Shown piece by piece: positions 1 to 8,139 of a DNA stretch of 64,000 bases. The notes beneath the pieces are model-generated. The model was not told the DNA's origin and did not search any database. It worked only from the letters and a program-made list of their open reading frames with translations. Each line of letters starts with the position of its first letter. The stretch's first letter is position 1. This DNA comes from JBBSNV01 sp964458605 (lineage in GTDB: Bacteria > Pseudomonadota > Alphaproteobacteria > Reyranellales > JAQSWP01), in NCBI GenBank assembly GCA_964458605.1, contig CAYWLS010000003.1, positions 62,001-126,000 of the forward strand, given 5' to 3'. Made by a program: the position numbers and the translations under genes.

Positions 1-1633
1 GCTCCACAATCCTCTTGCGGCTTGTGCGCGGCGGCGGGATCGGCAGGGTGGCCAGGGTCTTGATCAGGATGTCGCGCGTGTCGGCGGGATCGATCACGTC
101 GTCGTAGAGGAAGCGCGCCGCGGTTTCGATCGCGGTGTTGCCGCGCTTCAACTCCTCGGTCAGCGCGCGATGCAGCTCGGCCCGCGCCGCCGGATCGGGC
201 TCGGCGTCGAGTTCCTTGCGGTAGATGATGTTGACTGCGCCCTCGATGCCCATGCCGCCGAACTCGGCGGTCGGCCAGGCCAGCAGCACCGCCGGATCGA
301 GCGGCTGGGAGCCCATGATGTAGTAGCCCAGCCCATAGGCCTTGCGCAGCACCACCGTCATCATCGGCACCGTTGCATTCGCGAGGGCCGACAACAGCCG
401 CGCCGAGTGGCGCACCAGCCCGGTCTTCTCGACCTCCGGCCCGACCATCAGGCCCGGCGTGTCGCACAGCAGCAGCATCGGGATGTCGAAGGCATCGCAG
501 ATCTGGGCAAAGCGCGCCGCCTTGACCGAAGCGGGCGCGTCGATCGCGCCGGCCAGCACCATCGGCTGGTTGGCCACCACGCCGACGGCGCGGCCGCCCA
601 GCCGGATCAGCGAGGTGACGATGGCGCGGCCCCATTGCGGCTTCAGCTCCAGCACGCTGCCCTTATCGGCCAGCAGCTCGATCGCCTTGCGCACGTTGTA
701 GGCGCGCTTGGGATTCTCCGGCACCAGGTCGCGCAACGAGGTCTGGTCGGCCGCTTCGAAACCCTCGTGCTGCCGGCCGTCGAAATACGACAGATAGCGC
801 CGCGCCAGGTCGATCGCCTGGGCCTCGCCGTCGACCAGCAGATCGATTACCCCCGAGGCGGCATGCACCGCGGCCGGCCCCAACTCCTCCGGCGTCAGCT
901 TGATGCCCAGCGCCGCCTCGACCAGCGGCGGCCCGGCCATGCCCATCGAGGATTCCTTCGTCGCGATCAGCACGTCGCACAGCCCGGCCAAATTGGCGTG
1001 GCCGGCAAAGGCCCGGCCCGGCAGGATGCCGATGGTCGGCACCAGCCCGGCCAGCCGGGCGAACACCACGAAGGTCGCGGTCGAGTTGCGGCCTTCGACC
1101 ACCATGTCGTGCGGCCGCGCCCCGCCGCCGTCCAGCCACACCACCACGGGCAGGCGGTGCCGCTCGGCATGTTCGAACATGCGCGTGATCTTCAGGTGGT
1201 TCATCGCGCTCTGGGTGCCGGCATAGACGGTGTAGTCGTAGAACACGATATCCACCGGCCGGCCGCCGATCCGGCCGGTGCCCATGACGATGCCGTCGGC
1301 CGCGCCCGTCATCTTGCGCAAGGCCGGGCGGGTCAGCCCGCCATATTCGACGAAGCTACTGGCATCGAGCAAAGCGGCGATGCCCTCGCGCGCGGTCCAG
1401 CGGCCGCGCTTCCTCTGCTGCGCCACCGCTTCGGGCCGACCGGCATCGCAGAGCGCCGCCTTGGCCTCGCGCAGCTTCTGCAGATCGGGGCGAATGGGCT
1501 TGTCGCCTGCGGCTCCGGTTGGTTTGTCGCCTGCGGCTGCGGTTGGTTTGTCGCCTGCGGCTGCGGTTGGTTTGTCGTCTGCGGCTGCGGTTGGTTTGTC
1601 GCCTGCGGCTGCGGTCGGCTTGTCGTCGGCCAT
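1..1633 (-). CDS. Acyl-CoA carboxylase carboxyltransferase (beta) subunit, 3' end off the window
   Basis: Carboxyltransferase half of a biotin-dependent acyl-CoA carboxylase (propionyl/acetyl/methylcrotonyl-CoA class), which moves the carboxyl group from carboxybiotin to an acyl-CoA. About 544 codons are visible, so only the last few residues are missing. Two crotonase-like halves can be followed: an N-half with YAGTQSAMNHLKI and a glycine-rich LDGGGARPHD oxyanion segment, and a C-half with LCDTPGLMVGPEVEK and AWPTAEFGGMGIEGAV. The ATG at 1633 sits 2 bases past the stop of the upstream hydrolase gene, so the two are probably cotranscribed. The first ~50 residues are an odd tandem octapeptide extension. 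No biotin carboxylase subunit is visible; it may lie left of the window. The exact acyl-CoA substrate cannot be told. Confidence 0.88.
   Translation of the reverse strand, partial: MADDKPTAAAGDKPTAAADDKPTAAAGDKPTAAAGDKPTGAAGDKPIRPDLQKLREAKAALCDAGRPEAVAQQRKRGRWTAREGIAALLDASSFVEYGGLTRPALRKMTGAADGIVMGTGRIGGRPVDIVFYDYTVYAGTQSAMNHLKITRMFEHAERHRLPVVVWLDGGGARPHDMVVEGRNSTATFVVFARLAGLVPTIGILPGRAFAGHANLAGLCDVLIATKESSMGMAGPPLVEAALGIKLTPEELGPAAVHAASGVIDLLVDGEAQAIDLARRYLSYFDGRQHEGFEAADQTSLRDLVPENPKRAYNVRKAIELLADKGSVLELKPQWGRAIVTSLIRLGGRAVGVVANQPMVLAGAIDAPASVKAARFAQICDAFDIPMLLLCDTPGLMVGPEVEKTGLVRHSARLLSALANATVPMMTVVLRKAYGLGYYIMGSQPLDPAVLLAWPTAEFGGMGIEGAVNIIYRKELDAEPDPAARAELHRALTEELKRGNTAIETAARFLYDDVIDPADTRDILIKTLATLPIPPPRTSRKRIVE
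1501..1627 (-). repeat. 24-bp tandem repeat inside the carboxylase N-terminus
   Basis: About five tandem copies of a 24-base unit encode the octapeptide (T/A)AAAGDKP with D/G variants (GDKP or DDKP). They form a hydrophilic Ala/Lys/Asp/Pro extension ahead of the conserved carboxyltransferase fold. Copies differ by only one or two bases, which suggests recent slippage-type expansion. Confidence 0.85.
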
Positions 1634-1635
1634 GC

Positions 1636-2511
1636 TCAGTGCCGGTCCCATTCCATGCGGAAGCCGTCGCCCTGCGCGCGCACATGGCCGGCATTGGGGC
1701 CGGGGAAATGCGCCGGGCAGAGCAAGCTATTGTGCTCGACGCAATGCTCCAGCACCTTGCGCCGGCTCCTGGCCGACATCTCGCCGTCCCAGCAGAATTG
1801 GCTCGACCAGTCGGGACGATAGACCTGGATCGGATGATGCATCACGTCGCCGGTGAACAGCGCCTGCTTGCCGCCGTCGCTGAGCTCGATGCAGAGCGAA
1901 CCGGGCGTATGGCCCGGCGTGTCGATCAGGGTCAGCAGGTCGTCCGCCTGGTAGGCGGCGTCGATGAACACGGCGCGGCCGGCCTCGACGATCGGTAGCA
2001 CGCTGTCGTCATAGGCGCCGCCCTGCACCTCCTCGGCGCTGTGGGTTTTGCGCTCGGCCTCCCAATGCGCATATTCCTTCTTGGCGAACAGATATCTGGC
2101 CTTGGGGAAGGTCGGCACCCAGCGACCATCGACAAGCTGCGTGTTCCAGCCGACATGATCGACATGCAGATGGGTGCACATGACGAAATCGACCTCGCCC
2201 GGCTCGACGCCGGCCGCTGCCAGGCGCTGCAGGAACGGCGTGTTGAGCTGGTGCCAGCGCGGCGCGCTGCGGTTCTTGTGATTGCCCAGGCAAGTGTCGA
2301 TCAGGATGGTGTGCTGGCCGGTGCGCACCACCCAGCTGTGGATGCTGCCGATCAGCCGGTCGGTGCCCTTCTCGATGAACTCGGGTTCCATCCAATGGCG
2401 TTGCGCATCGAAGGCGGCGGCGTCGAACTTGGGGAACATGATGTCGGGCTTGAAGCCCGGGCCGCACAGCTCCTCGACCTTCTGGATGGTGGCGCGGCCG
2501 ATCTGGCGCAT
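1636..2511 (-). CDS. Metallo-beta-lactamase-fold hydrolase
   Basis: A 291-residue MBL-fold protein. The zinc signature HLHVDH is at residues 114-119 (H114, H116, D118, H119). A later metal ligand fits in the DTPGHTPGS segment, and another in LFTGDVMHHP. The N-terminal half (IDTCLGNHKN, then an FLQRLAAAGV helix) is typical of the lactonase/quorum-quenching-like branch of hydrolases. There is no signal peptide, so it is cytoplasmic. It lies directly upstream of the carboxylase (2-base gap) and downstream of an MFS transporter on the same strand. The substrate is unknown; a lactone or thioester is possible but not shown. Confidence 0.88.
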   Translation of the reverse strand: MRQIGRATIQKVEELCGPGFKPDIMFPKFDAAAFDAQRHWMEPEFIEKGTDRLIGSIHSWVVRTGQHTILIDTCLGNHKNRSAPRWHQLNTPFLQRLAAAGVEPGEVDFVMCTHLHVDHVGWNTQLVDGRWVPTFPKARYLFAKKEYAHWEAERKTHSAEEVQGGAYDDSVLPIVEAGRAVFIDAAYQADDLLTLIDTPGHTPGSLCIELSDGGKQALFTGDVMHHPIQVYRPDWSSQFCWDGEMSARSRRKVLEHCVEHNSLLCPAHFPGPNAGHVRAQGDGFRMEWDRH

Positions 2512-2570
2512 GATGGTTCCTCCCCTTCGTTGGGTGCGATCTTAGCCGATGCGGTGCGCCGGGACAGGGA

Positions 2571-3791
2571 TCAGGGGCGGGCACGCAACTGCGCTGCGAA
2601 ATAGAACGCCAGAATCGGCAGCAGCACCGCGGCGGCCAGGAAGATCGGCACCGCGCTGTGGCGGTCGATCACCGGCGCCGCCAGCGCCACGCCGACCGAC
2701 TGGCCGATGAACAGCAGCGAGGCGAACAGCGACAGGCCGGTGCCGCGCGCCTCCGGCACCATCTGCGTGCCGTGGGTCTGCAAGGTGTTGTGCACCAGGT
2801 AGAAGCCGAAGCCGGCGGCGACGATGCCCAGCACCATCAGCCACAGCGCCTGGGCGAAGGCCAGGACCAGGAAGGCGATCGCCAAAGTGACGCCGCCCAT
2901 GCGCACGATGCCGTGCTCGCCCAGGCGGCGCAGCAGGCGGCGCACCAGCACGGTGAAGGTCAGGCCGCCGATGCCGTAGCCGGTCAGGGCGCCGCCCACC
3001 GCGGCGAAATCGAGACCGAAGCGGTCGTGCAGCTCGTTGCCGACATAGGCGAAGCCGCCGAAGAACAGCAGGCCCTCGAACGAGATCACGATCAGCATGG
3101 TGCGCACCCAGGGCCGTCGCGCCAGGGCCGCGAACTGCCGCAGGATCGCCACCGGATGCAAGGTGGCGTCGGGATTGGAGGGCTGGCGCGCCAGCGGATC
3201 GAAGCGCAGCCGGGCCAGCAGCGACAGCGCCGCCAGCAAATAGAGCGCGGCCACCACCACGAACACCATGCGCCAGCCCAGCAGGTCGCCCAGCACCCCG
3301 CCCGCCACCTGGCCGAAGATCATGCCGGCGATCTGGCCGGAGATGAAACGCGACAGCACCGCCTGGCGCCGTTCGAACGGCACCACGTCGCCGACCCAGG
3401 CCATCGACAGCGGGATGACGGCGCAGGAGAACGCGGCGGTGAGGAAGCGGCCGATCGCCAGCACCGTCAGCGACGGCGCGAACGCACAGGCCAGCGTGGC
3501 GATGGCCGAGGCGACGCTGGTGCCGACGATGGTCAGGAACTTGCCGTAGCGGTCGCCCACCGGGCCGTAGAACGCCTGCAGCAGGCCGTAGGCGATGGTG
3601 TAGGCGGTGACGATCACCGAGGCCGCCCCGACCGTGACCGCGAAGTCGCGCGACACCTGGGGCAGCAGCGGATCGGAGATGCGGATATTGGCGGCGCTGG
3701 CGAAGGCGGCCATCGCCAGGATGGCCATCGACAGGGTGGGAATGCGCGTCGGAGCGGCGGCGGTCGCGACGGGAGGCGCTGTTTGGGACAT
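2571..3791 (-). CDS. MFS transporter (DHA1-like)
   Basis: A 406-residue major facilitator with about 12 hydrophobic segments. The loop 2-3 motif reads GPVGDRYGKF (canonical G-x-x-x-D-R-x-G-R/K). The N-terminus starts with a short polar tail and then a first helix around residues 20-40. It is probably a drug or metabolite exporter of the AraJ/YdhP-like class. It ends 59 bases before the MBL hydrolase on the same strand, so the three genes down to the carboxylase may form one transcript. The ATG at 3791 is the first start in frame. Confidence 0.85.
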   Translation of the reverse strand: MSQTAPPVATAAAPTRIPTLSMAILAMAAFASAANIRISDPLLPQVSRDFAVTVGAASVIVTAYTIAYGLLQAFYGPVGDRYGKFLTIVGTSVASAIATLACAFAPSLTVLAIGRFLTAAFSCAVIPLSMAWVGDVVPFERRQAVLSRFISGQIAGMIFGQVAGGVLGDLLGWRMVFVVVAALYLLAALSLLARLRFDPLARQPSNPDATLHPVAILRQFAALARRPWVRTMLIVISFEGLLFFGGFAYVGNELHDRFGLDFAAVGGALTGYGIGGLTFTVLVRRLLRRLGEHGIVRMGGVTLAIAFLVLAFAQALWLMVLGIVAAGFGFYLVHNTLQTHGTQMVPEARGTGLSLFASLLFIGQSVGVALAAPVIDRHSAVPIFLAAAVLLPILAFYFAAQLRARP

Positions 3792-3818
3792 ACAAACTAC
3801 TTGTAACAGAGGCCTCCG

Positions 3819-3870
3819 AAGATCGTCACCCCGGAAGCGCCAAGCGCCATCCGCAGTCCATGTCGATCCA
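3819..3870. repeat. Partial copy of an interspersed palindromic element
   Basis: The stretch GATCGTCACCCCGGAAGCGC, followed by a diverged AAGCGC-ATCCG-CCATGTCGAT, matches the left end of the fuller element at 6867-7032. Only the left part is recognisable here. It lies in the 216-base gap between the divergent-looking MFS start and the small secreted protein stop; nothing else was seen there. Confidence 0.6.
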
Positions 3871-4007
3871 GAAGCTGGCCGTCACGATTTGCGAAACGGA
3901 TCCCGGCGCGCGCGGCTGTCGGATTGAGCGCCTGGCCGCGCGTCATGGCGACCCAGATCGCGGGCTTGTAGATGCGCCGGGGATGGCAATTCCGATCGTT
4001 GCACCGA

Positions 4008-4337
4008 TCAGCTCGTCTCTTTGCTGCAGCGTTTCCACACCTGATCGGTCGGCACCACCGGTCCGGCCTTGAATTGCATGGCGTATTCGCCCATCAGGAA
4101 CATCTGCGCCGTCTGGCCGGCGCCGGGCTCCGAGCCGGGCACGACATAGGAGAACGCATGACGGGTGTAGTCGCCCTGGATGTGACTGCCGCCGGGCGTG
4201 ACGATGTCGGCCCCCTTGATCGACAGTCGCAGCTTGTTGTCCGGCGAGCACCAGTCGCCGTCGATGGCGTCGGCCAGCGCCAGGCCGGGCACGGCGCAGG
4301 CGATGCCCAAGACGAACGCGAATGCGATCTTGCCCAT
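4008..4337 (-). CDS. Small secreted protein of unknown function
   Basis: A 109-residue protein with a clear signal peptide (MGKIAFAFVLGIACAVPGLA, cleavage near LADA) followed by a small domain beginning DGDWCSPDNKLRLSIKG. The pattern (DGxWC..., hydrophobic strands, VPGSEPG, a late KRC) suggests a small beta-sheet periplasmic protein with two cysteines (DWC and KRC) able to form a disulfide. It starts 9 bases after the TauD-family gene, so the two are almost certainly cotranscribed. I do not recognise a named family. Confidence 0.7.
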   Translation of the reverse strand: MGKIAFAFVLGIACAVPGLALADAIDGDWCSPDNKLRLSIKGADIVTPGGSHIQGDYTRHAFSYVVPGSEPGAGQTAQMFLMGEYAMQFKAGPVVPTDQVWKRCSKETS

Positions 4338-4346
4338 GCCCCTCTC

Positions 4347-5246
4347 CTATTCGGCGGCGACGGCGATGCCTTCCTGCTCGCAACTGGTGGCGATGTCCGA
4401 CACGGTGGCGCGCTGCATGTCGCGGCGGAAGCGCAGGTCGTCGAACGGCCGGCCGCGATGCATGGTGCAGCGATTGTCCCACATCACCAGGTCGCCGACC
4501 CGCCAGCGATGCGAATAGACGAACTGGCGCTGCGAGACATGCTCGATCAGCCGGTCGATCAGCGCCCGGCCTTCGGCGTCGTCCATGCCGAACACCCGGC
4601 CGGCATGGGAAGCGACGTAGAGCGACTTGCGCCCGGTCTGCGGGATGGTGCGCACCATGGCCTGCGGCACCGGCGGCATGTTGGCGCGCTCCTCGTCGCT
4701 GAAATTGGTGAAGCCCAGGCGCGCGCGGGAATGGAAGATCGAATGTTCGGCCACCAGCCCGTGCAGCTTGCGCTTCATCTCCTCCGGCAGCGCATCGTAG
4801 CCGGCGCGCTGGTCGGCGAATTCGGTCTGGCCGCCGACCGGCGGAATGGCGCGCGCATAGAGCAGCGAGCACAAAGCCGGCAGCCGCTTGAACGAGGAAT
4901 CGGTGTGCCAGATCTGGTTGCCGAGCTGGAACATGCGCAACCGGCTGTCCTTGTCCCAGATCTGGTCTTTATGGTCGAGATTGGACACGTCGGCGATGTC
5001 GGTGCGGATGCGCAGCGGCGTGTCGGAGCGGTAGGCGATGATCGAGGTCTCGAGCGGCCCGAACAGCCGGGCGAAATCCAGGTGCTGGTCCTGGCTCAGC
5101 CTCTGCTCGGGGAACACCAGCACGGAATATTTCCAGAACGCCCGCTTGACGGCTTCGGCATCCTCGGCCGCAAGCGGCCGCGACAGGTCGAGATCGCCGA
5201 TCTCGGCGGCGAAACTGTCGCCAATAGGACAGACGGTGATCGCCAT
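4347..5246 (-). CDS. TauD/TfdA-family Fe(II)/2-oxoglutarate dioxygenase
   Basis: A 299-residue alpha-ketoglutarate-dependent dioxygenase of the taurine/2,4-D type. The iron-binding facial triad is visible as the H-x-D of QIWHTDSSF and a distal His in DNRCTMHRGRPFD. The C-terminal arginine for 2-oxoglutarate lies in FRRDMQRATV. The N-terminal segment FPEQRLSQDQHLDFARLFGP is typical of TfdA. It is divergent from the dihydropyrimidinase gene, and the RutR-type palindrome lies between them (108 bases upstream of this start). Co-control with pyrimidine degradation is therefore possible but unproven. The substrate is unknown. Confidence 0.88.
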   Translation of the reverse strand: MAITVCPIGDSFAAEIGDLDLSRPLAAEDAEAVKRAFWKYSVLVFPEQRLSQDQHLDFARLFGPLETSIIAYRSDTPLRIRTDIADVSNLDHKDQIWDKDSRLRMFQLGNQIWHTDSSFKRLPALCSLLYARAIPPVGGQTEFADQRAGYDALPEEMKRKLHGLVAEHSIFHSRARLGFTNFSDEERANMPPVPQAMVRTIPQTGRKSLYVASHAGRVFGMDDAEGRALIDRLIEHVSQRQFVYSHRWRVGDLVMWDNRCTMHRGRPFDDLRFRRDMQRATVSDIATSCEQEGIAVAAE

Positions 5247-5353
5247 GGTCTCCTCCTGGGCTTCCCTCCTGTCTTTTCCTTAGGCAATTGGATCACGGCC
5301 GGCTCCGCCAGGCAACCGGCCGCGCGGCCTGCAGCGCCGGTGCCGGCCGGCAT

Positions 5354-5369
5354 TTGACCACTTGGTCAA
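5354..5369. promoter_or_regulatory. RutR-type operator, exact 16-bp palindrome
   Basis: TTGACCACTTGGTCAA is an exact match to TTGACCA-N2-TGGTCAA, the recognition palindrome known for E. coli RutR. It lies 39 bases upstream of the dihydropyrimidinase ATG and between that gene and the divergent TauD gene. A RutR homologue is encoded at 15054-15794, so this is its likely target. Confidence 0.85.
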
Positions 5370-5408
5370 CTATGCCTAGCATCGCGCATCGGGCTCGAAG
5401 GAGGCTTC

Positions 5409-6860
5409 ATGGCGACCCTCATTCGCGGCGGCACCGTCGTCACCGCCGACCAGACCTACCAGGCCGACATTCTTTGCGCCGACGGCACGATCAAGGCGAT
5501 CGGCCCCGACCTGGAGGCGCCGTCCGGCGCCCGTATCGTCGATGCCGGCGGCCAGTATGTGATGCCCGGCGGCATCGATCCGCACACCCATATGGAACTG
5601 CCCTTCATGGGCACCACCGCCAGCGAGGATTTCTTCTCCGGCACCGCCGCCGCCCTGGCCGGCGGCACCACCATGATCGTCGACTTCGTGATCCCCGACC
5701 CGCAGCAGCCGATCCTGGGCGCCTACGACACCTGGCGCGGCTGGGCCGAGAAGGCCTGCGCCGACTATTCGTTCCACGTCGCCATCACCTGGTGGAGCGA
5801 TCAGGTCAGGCGCGACATGCAGATCCTGGTGCGCGAGCGGGGCGTCAACAGCTTCAAGCACTTCATGGCCTACAAGGGCGCCATCATGGCCGACGACGAG
5901 GTGCTGGTGAACAGCTTCACCACCGCCCGCGACTTGGGCGCCATCTGCACCGTGCATGCCGAGAACGGCGAGCTGGTGTTTCACCTGCAGCAGGAATTGC
6001 TGAAGGCCGGCATCAACGGCCCCGAAGCCCATCCCGCCTCGCGGCCGCCCGAGATCGAGGGCGAGGCCGCCAACCGCGCCATCCGCATCGCCCAGGTGAT
6101 CGGCGTGCCGCTCTATGTGGTGCACACTTCCTGCAAGGATTCGCTCGACGCCATCGTGCGCGCGCGCAACGAGGGCCAGCGCGTGTTCGGCGAGGTGCTG
6201 GCCGGGCATCTGCTGGTCGACGACAGCGTCTACCGCAACCCCGATTTCGACACCGCCGCGGCCTATGTCATGAGCCCGCCGTTCCGGCCCAAGGAGCACC
6301 AGGAGGCGCTGTGGCGCGGCCTGCAGGCGGGCAATCTGCAGACCACCGCCACCGACCATTGCTGCTTCTGCGCGCCGCAGAAGAGCATGGGGCGCGACGA
6401 CTTCACCAAGATCCCCAACGGCACCGGCGGCGTGGAAGACCGCATGGCGGTGCTGTGGCATCACGGCGTCAACACCGGAAGGCTGACGCCCAACGAATTC
6501 GTGCGCATCACCTCGACCAACGCGGCGCAGATCTTCAACATCTATCCGCGCAAGGGCTCGGTCAGCGTCGGCGCCGATGCCGACCTGGTGGTGTGGGACC
6601 CCAAGGGCAGCCGCACCATCTCGGCCAGGACGCATCACCAGAAGGTCGACTTCAACATCTTCGAGGGCATGACCGTGACCGGCATCCCCAGCCACACCAT
6701 CAGCCAGGGCAAGGTGGTGTGGGCGGACGGCAAGCTCGATGTCGAGCGCGGCAAGGGCCGCTATATCGACCGGCCCGCCTTCGCGCCCTATTACGCCGCC
6801 ATGGCCAAGCGCCAGGCGCTGAAGATGGCGGCGCTGCGGGGCCGGCACGCGGCGGAATAA
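5409..6860 (+). CDS. hydA: Dihydropyrimidinase (D-hydantoinase)
   Basis: A 483-residue cyclic amidohydrolase that opens 5,6-dihydrouracil/dihydrothymine to N-carbamoyl-beta-amino acids, step 2 of the reductive pyrimidine pathway. Zinc ligands are in GGIDPHTHMELPF (H59, H61). The carboxylated lysine is K150 in SFKHFMAYKG. Further ligand histidines fall in CTVHAENGE and VVHTSC, and the late catalytic Asp in TATDHCCF. The ATG at 5409 has AAGGAGGC a few bases upstream. The pathway partners PreTA and the amidohydrolase are on the opposite strand at 11-15 kb, with an ABC importer between. The exact RutR operator upstream implies repression relieved by uracil. Confidence 0.95.
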   Translation: MATLIRGGTVVTADQTYQADILCADGTIKAIGPDLEAPSGARIVDAGGQYVMPGGIDPHTHMELPFMGTTASEDFFSGTAAALAGGTTMIVDFVIPDPQQPILGAYDTWRGWAEKACADYSFHVAITWWSDQVRRDMQILVRERGVNSFKHFMAYKGAIMADDEVLVNSFTTARDLGAICTVHAENGELVFHLQQELLKAGINGPEAHPASRPPEIEGEAANRAIRIAQVIGVPLYVVHTSCKDSLDAIVRARNEGQRVFGEVLAGHLLVDDSVYRNPDFDTAAAYVMSPPFRPKEHQEALWRGLQAGNLQTTATDHCCFCAPQKSMGRDDFTKIPNGTGGVEDRMAVLWHHGVNTGRLTPNEFVRITSTNAAQIFNIYPRKGSVSVGADADLVVWDPKGSRTISARTHHQKVDFNIFEGMTVTGIPSHTISQGKVVWADGKLDVERGKGRYIDRPAFAPYYAAMAKRQALKMAALRGRHAAE

Positions 6861-6866
6861 GCATCC

Positions 6867-7032
6867 AAAAGCTCGTCACCCCGGAAGCGCGAAGCGCTAT
6901 CCGGGGCCCATGTCGATACACGGCCGGCCTCATGATGGCGGCAACGTATCGTAAAGATCGGTCCAGTGAAGATTGGTCTTAGGCCCCGGCCCTCGCCCAA
7001 AGGGATTTGGGCCGGCCGGGGTGACGATCTTT
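6867..7032. repeat. Interspersed element with terminal inverted repeats (MITE/RIME-like)
   Basis: The left end AAAAGCTCGTCACCCCGG is mirrored at the right by CCGGGGTGACGATCTTT, giving a ~166-bp non-coding unit bounded by ~17-bp imperfect inverted repeats. Internal GAAGCGCGAAGCGCTATCC is a further short palindrome. A partial copy lies at 3819-3870. No reading frame fits, so it is a non-autonomous repeat placed just after the hydA stop. Confidence 0.7.
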
Positions 7033-7036
7033 AACA

Positions 7037-7080
7037 AAAGGGGAGACCGCAGCCTGGAGGCCGCAGCCTCCCTTTTCTCT
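7037..7080. terminator. Probable bidirectional terminator between hydA and the ABC operon
   Basis: AAAAGGGGAG and CTCCCTTTT form a stem enclosing a direct repeat of CCGCAGCCT, followed by a T-rich run. It sits between the convergent ends of the dihydropyrimidinase gene and the substrate-binding-protein gene and could serve both. Confidence 0.6.
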
Positions 7081-7096
7081 TTGCGTTAAGCGCCGC

Positions 7097-8104
7097 TTAC
7101 TTCTGCGACATGTCCCAGATGGTGTGGCTCCAGGCGCCTTCCGGCTTCTTGGTGATGACCGGATCGGACTTGCTGCTGAGCAGGGTGGCCACGGTGCGGT
7201 CGTAGGCCGCCGGGTCGAGATAGCCCATCTTGCCGCCTTCGGCCAGCTTGGCGATCTCGCTCATCATCTTGAGCTGATGGTCCTTCTTCTGCGCGCCGGA
7301 GGTGTCGTTGTCGAGCACGATGTTGACCGCTTCCTCCTGGTGCTTGATGGCGTAGTCCCAGCCCTTGAAGGTGGCCTTGAGGAAGCGCGCCAGCTTGTCG
7401 GCCATCTTGGGATCGTCGAGCGATTTCTGCAGCGTATAGAGGCCGTCCTCCAAGGTGGCAACGCCCTGGTCCTCGTACTTGAAGACGATCAGGTCGTCGG
7501 CCTTCATGCCGGCCTCGATCAGCTGCCAGTATTCGTTGTAGGTCATGGTCGAGATGCAGGCGGCCTGCTTCTGCAGCAGCGGATCGACGTTGAACCCCTG
7601 CTTCAGCACCGACACGCCATCGGGTCCGCCGGTGGTCTTGTAGCCCAGCTTGGCCATCCACGACAGGAACGGGTATTCGTTGCCGGCGAACCACACGCCC
7701 AAGGTCTTGCCCTTGAAATCGGCCGGCGTCTTGACGCCGGAATCCTTGCGACAGGTCAGCTCCAGGCCGGAGCGCTGGAACACCTGGGCGATGTTGACCA
7801 GCGGCACGCCCTTCTCGCGCGTCGCCAGGGCCGAGGGCATCCAGTCGACGATCACGTCGGCGCCGCCGCCGGCGATCACCTGGCTGGGGTTGACGTCGGG
7901 CCCGCCCGACTTGACCGTCACGTCGAGCCCGACCTCCTTGTAGAAGCCCTTGTCCTTGGCCACGTAGTAGCCGGCGAACTGCGCCTGCGGCACCCATTTC
8001 ATCTGCACCGTCAGCTTGTCCTGCGCCGACGCCGCGCCGGCGGCCAGGGTCAATGGCAATGCCAGCGCCGCGGCAGCGATCACACCCCGTTTCAACAGTT
8101 TCAT
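7097..8104 (-). CDS. ABC transporter substrate-binding protein, NMT1/ThiY-like (pyrimidine uptake)
   Basis: A 335-residue periplasmic binding protein. The signal peptide MKLLKRGVIAAAALALPLTL ends near GAASAQ, and mature LTVQMKWVPQAQFAGYYVAK is the hallmark of the NMT1/THI5 fold (YYVAxxKGFYKEVGLDV). The start was set at 8104, where this signal peptide begins and a GGAGAGG-like site precedes the ATG. It is the last gene of a run preT-preA-hydrolase-ATPase-permease-permease-SBP. The context points to import of uracil, thymine or a degradation intermediate, but the ligand itself cannot be read from sequence. Confidence 0.88.
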   Translation of the reverse strand: MKLLKRGVIAAAALALPLTLAAGAASAQDKLTVQMKWVPQAQFAGYYVAKDKGFYKEVGLDVTVKSGGPDVNPSQVIAGGGADVIVDWMPSALATREKGVPLVNIAQVFQRSGLELTCRKDSGVKTPADFKGKTLGVWFAGNEYPFLSWMAKLGYKTTGGPDGVSVLKQGFNVDPLLQKQAACISTMTYNEYWQLIEAGMKADDLIVFKYEDQGVATLEDGLYTLQKSLDDPKMADKLARFLKATFKGWDYAIKHQEEAVNIVLDNDTSGAQKKDHQLKMMSEIAKLAEGGKMGYLDPAAYDRTVATLLSSKSDPVITKKPEGAWSHTIWDMSQK

Positions 8105-8139
8105 GAGCCTCTCCTTGTTTCCTTCTGCGGGAAAACGAT

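Noticed and set aside
3268..3806. Long reading frames antisense to the MFS gene
   Set aside because: High-GC third-position bias opens complementary frames; protein content is Arg/His-rich and matches no family, unlike the transporter on the other strand.
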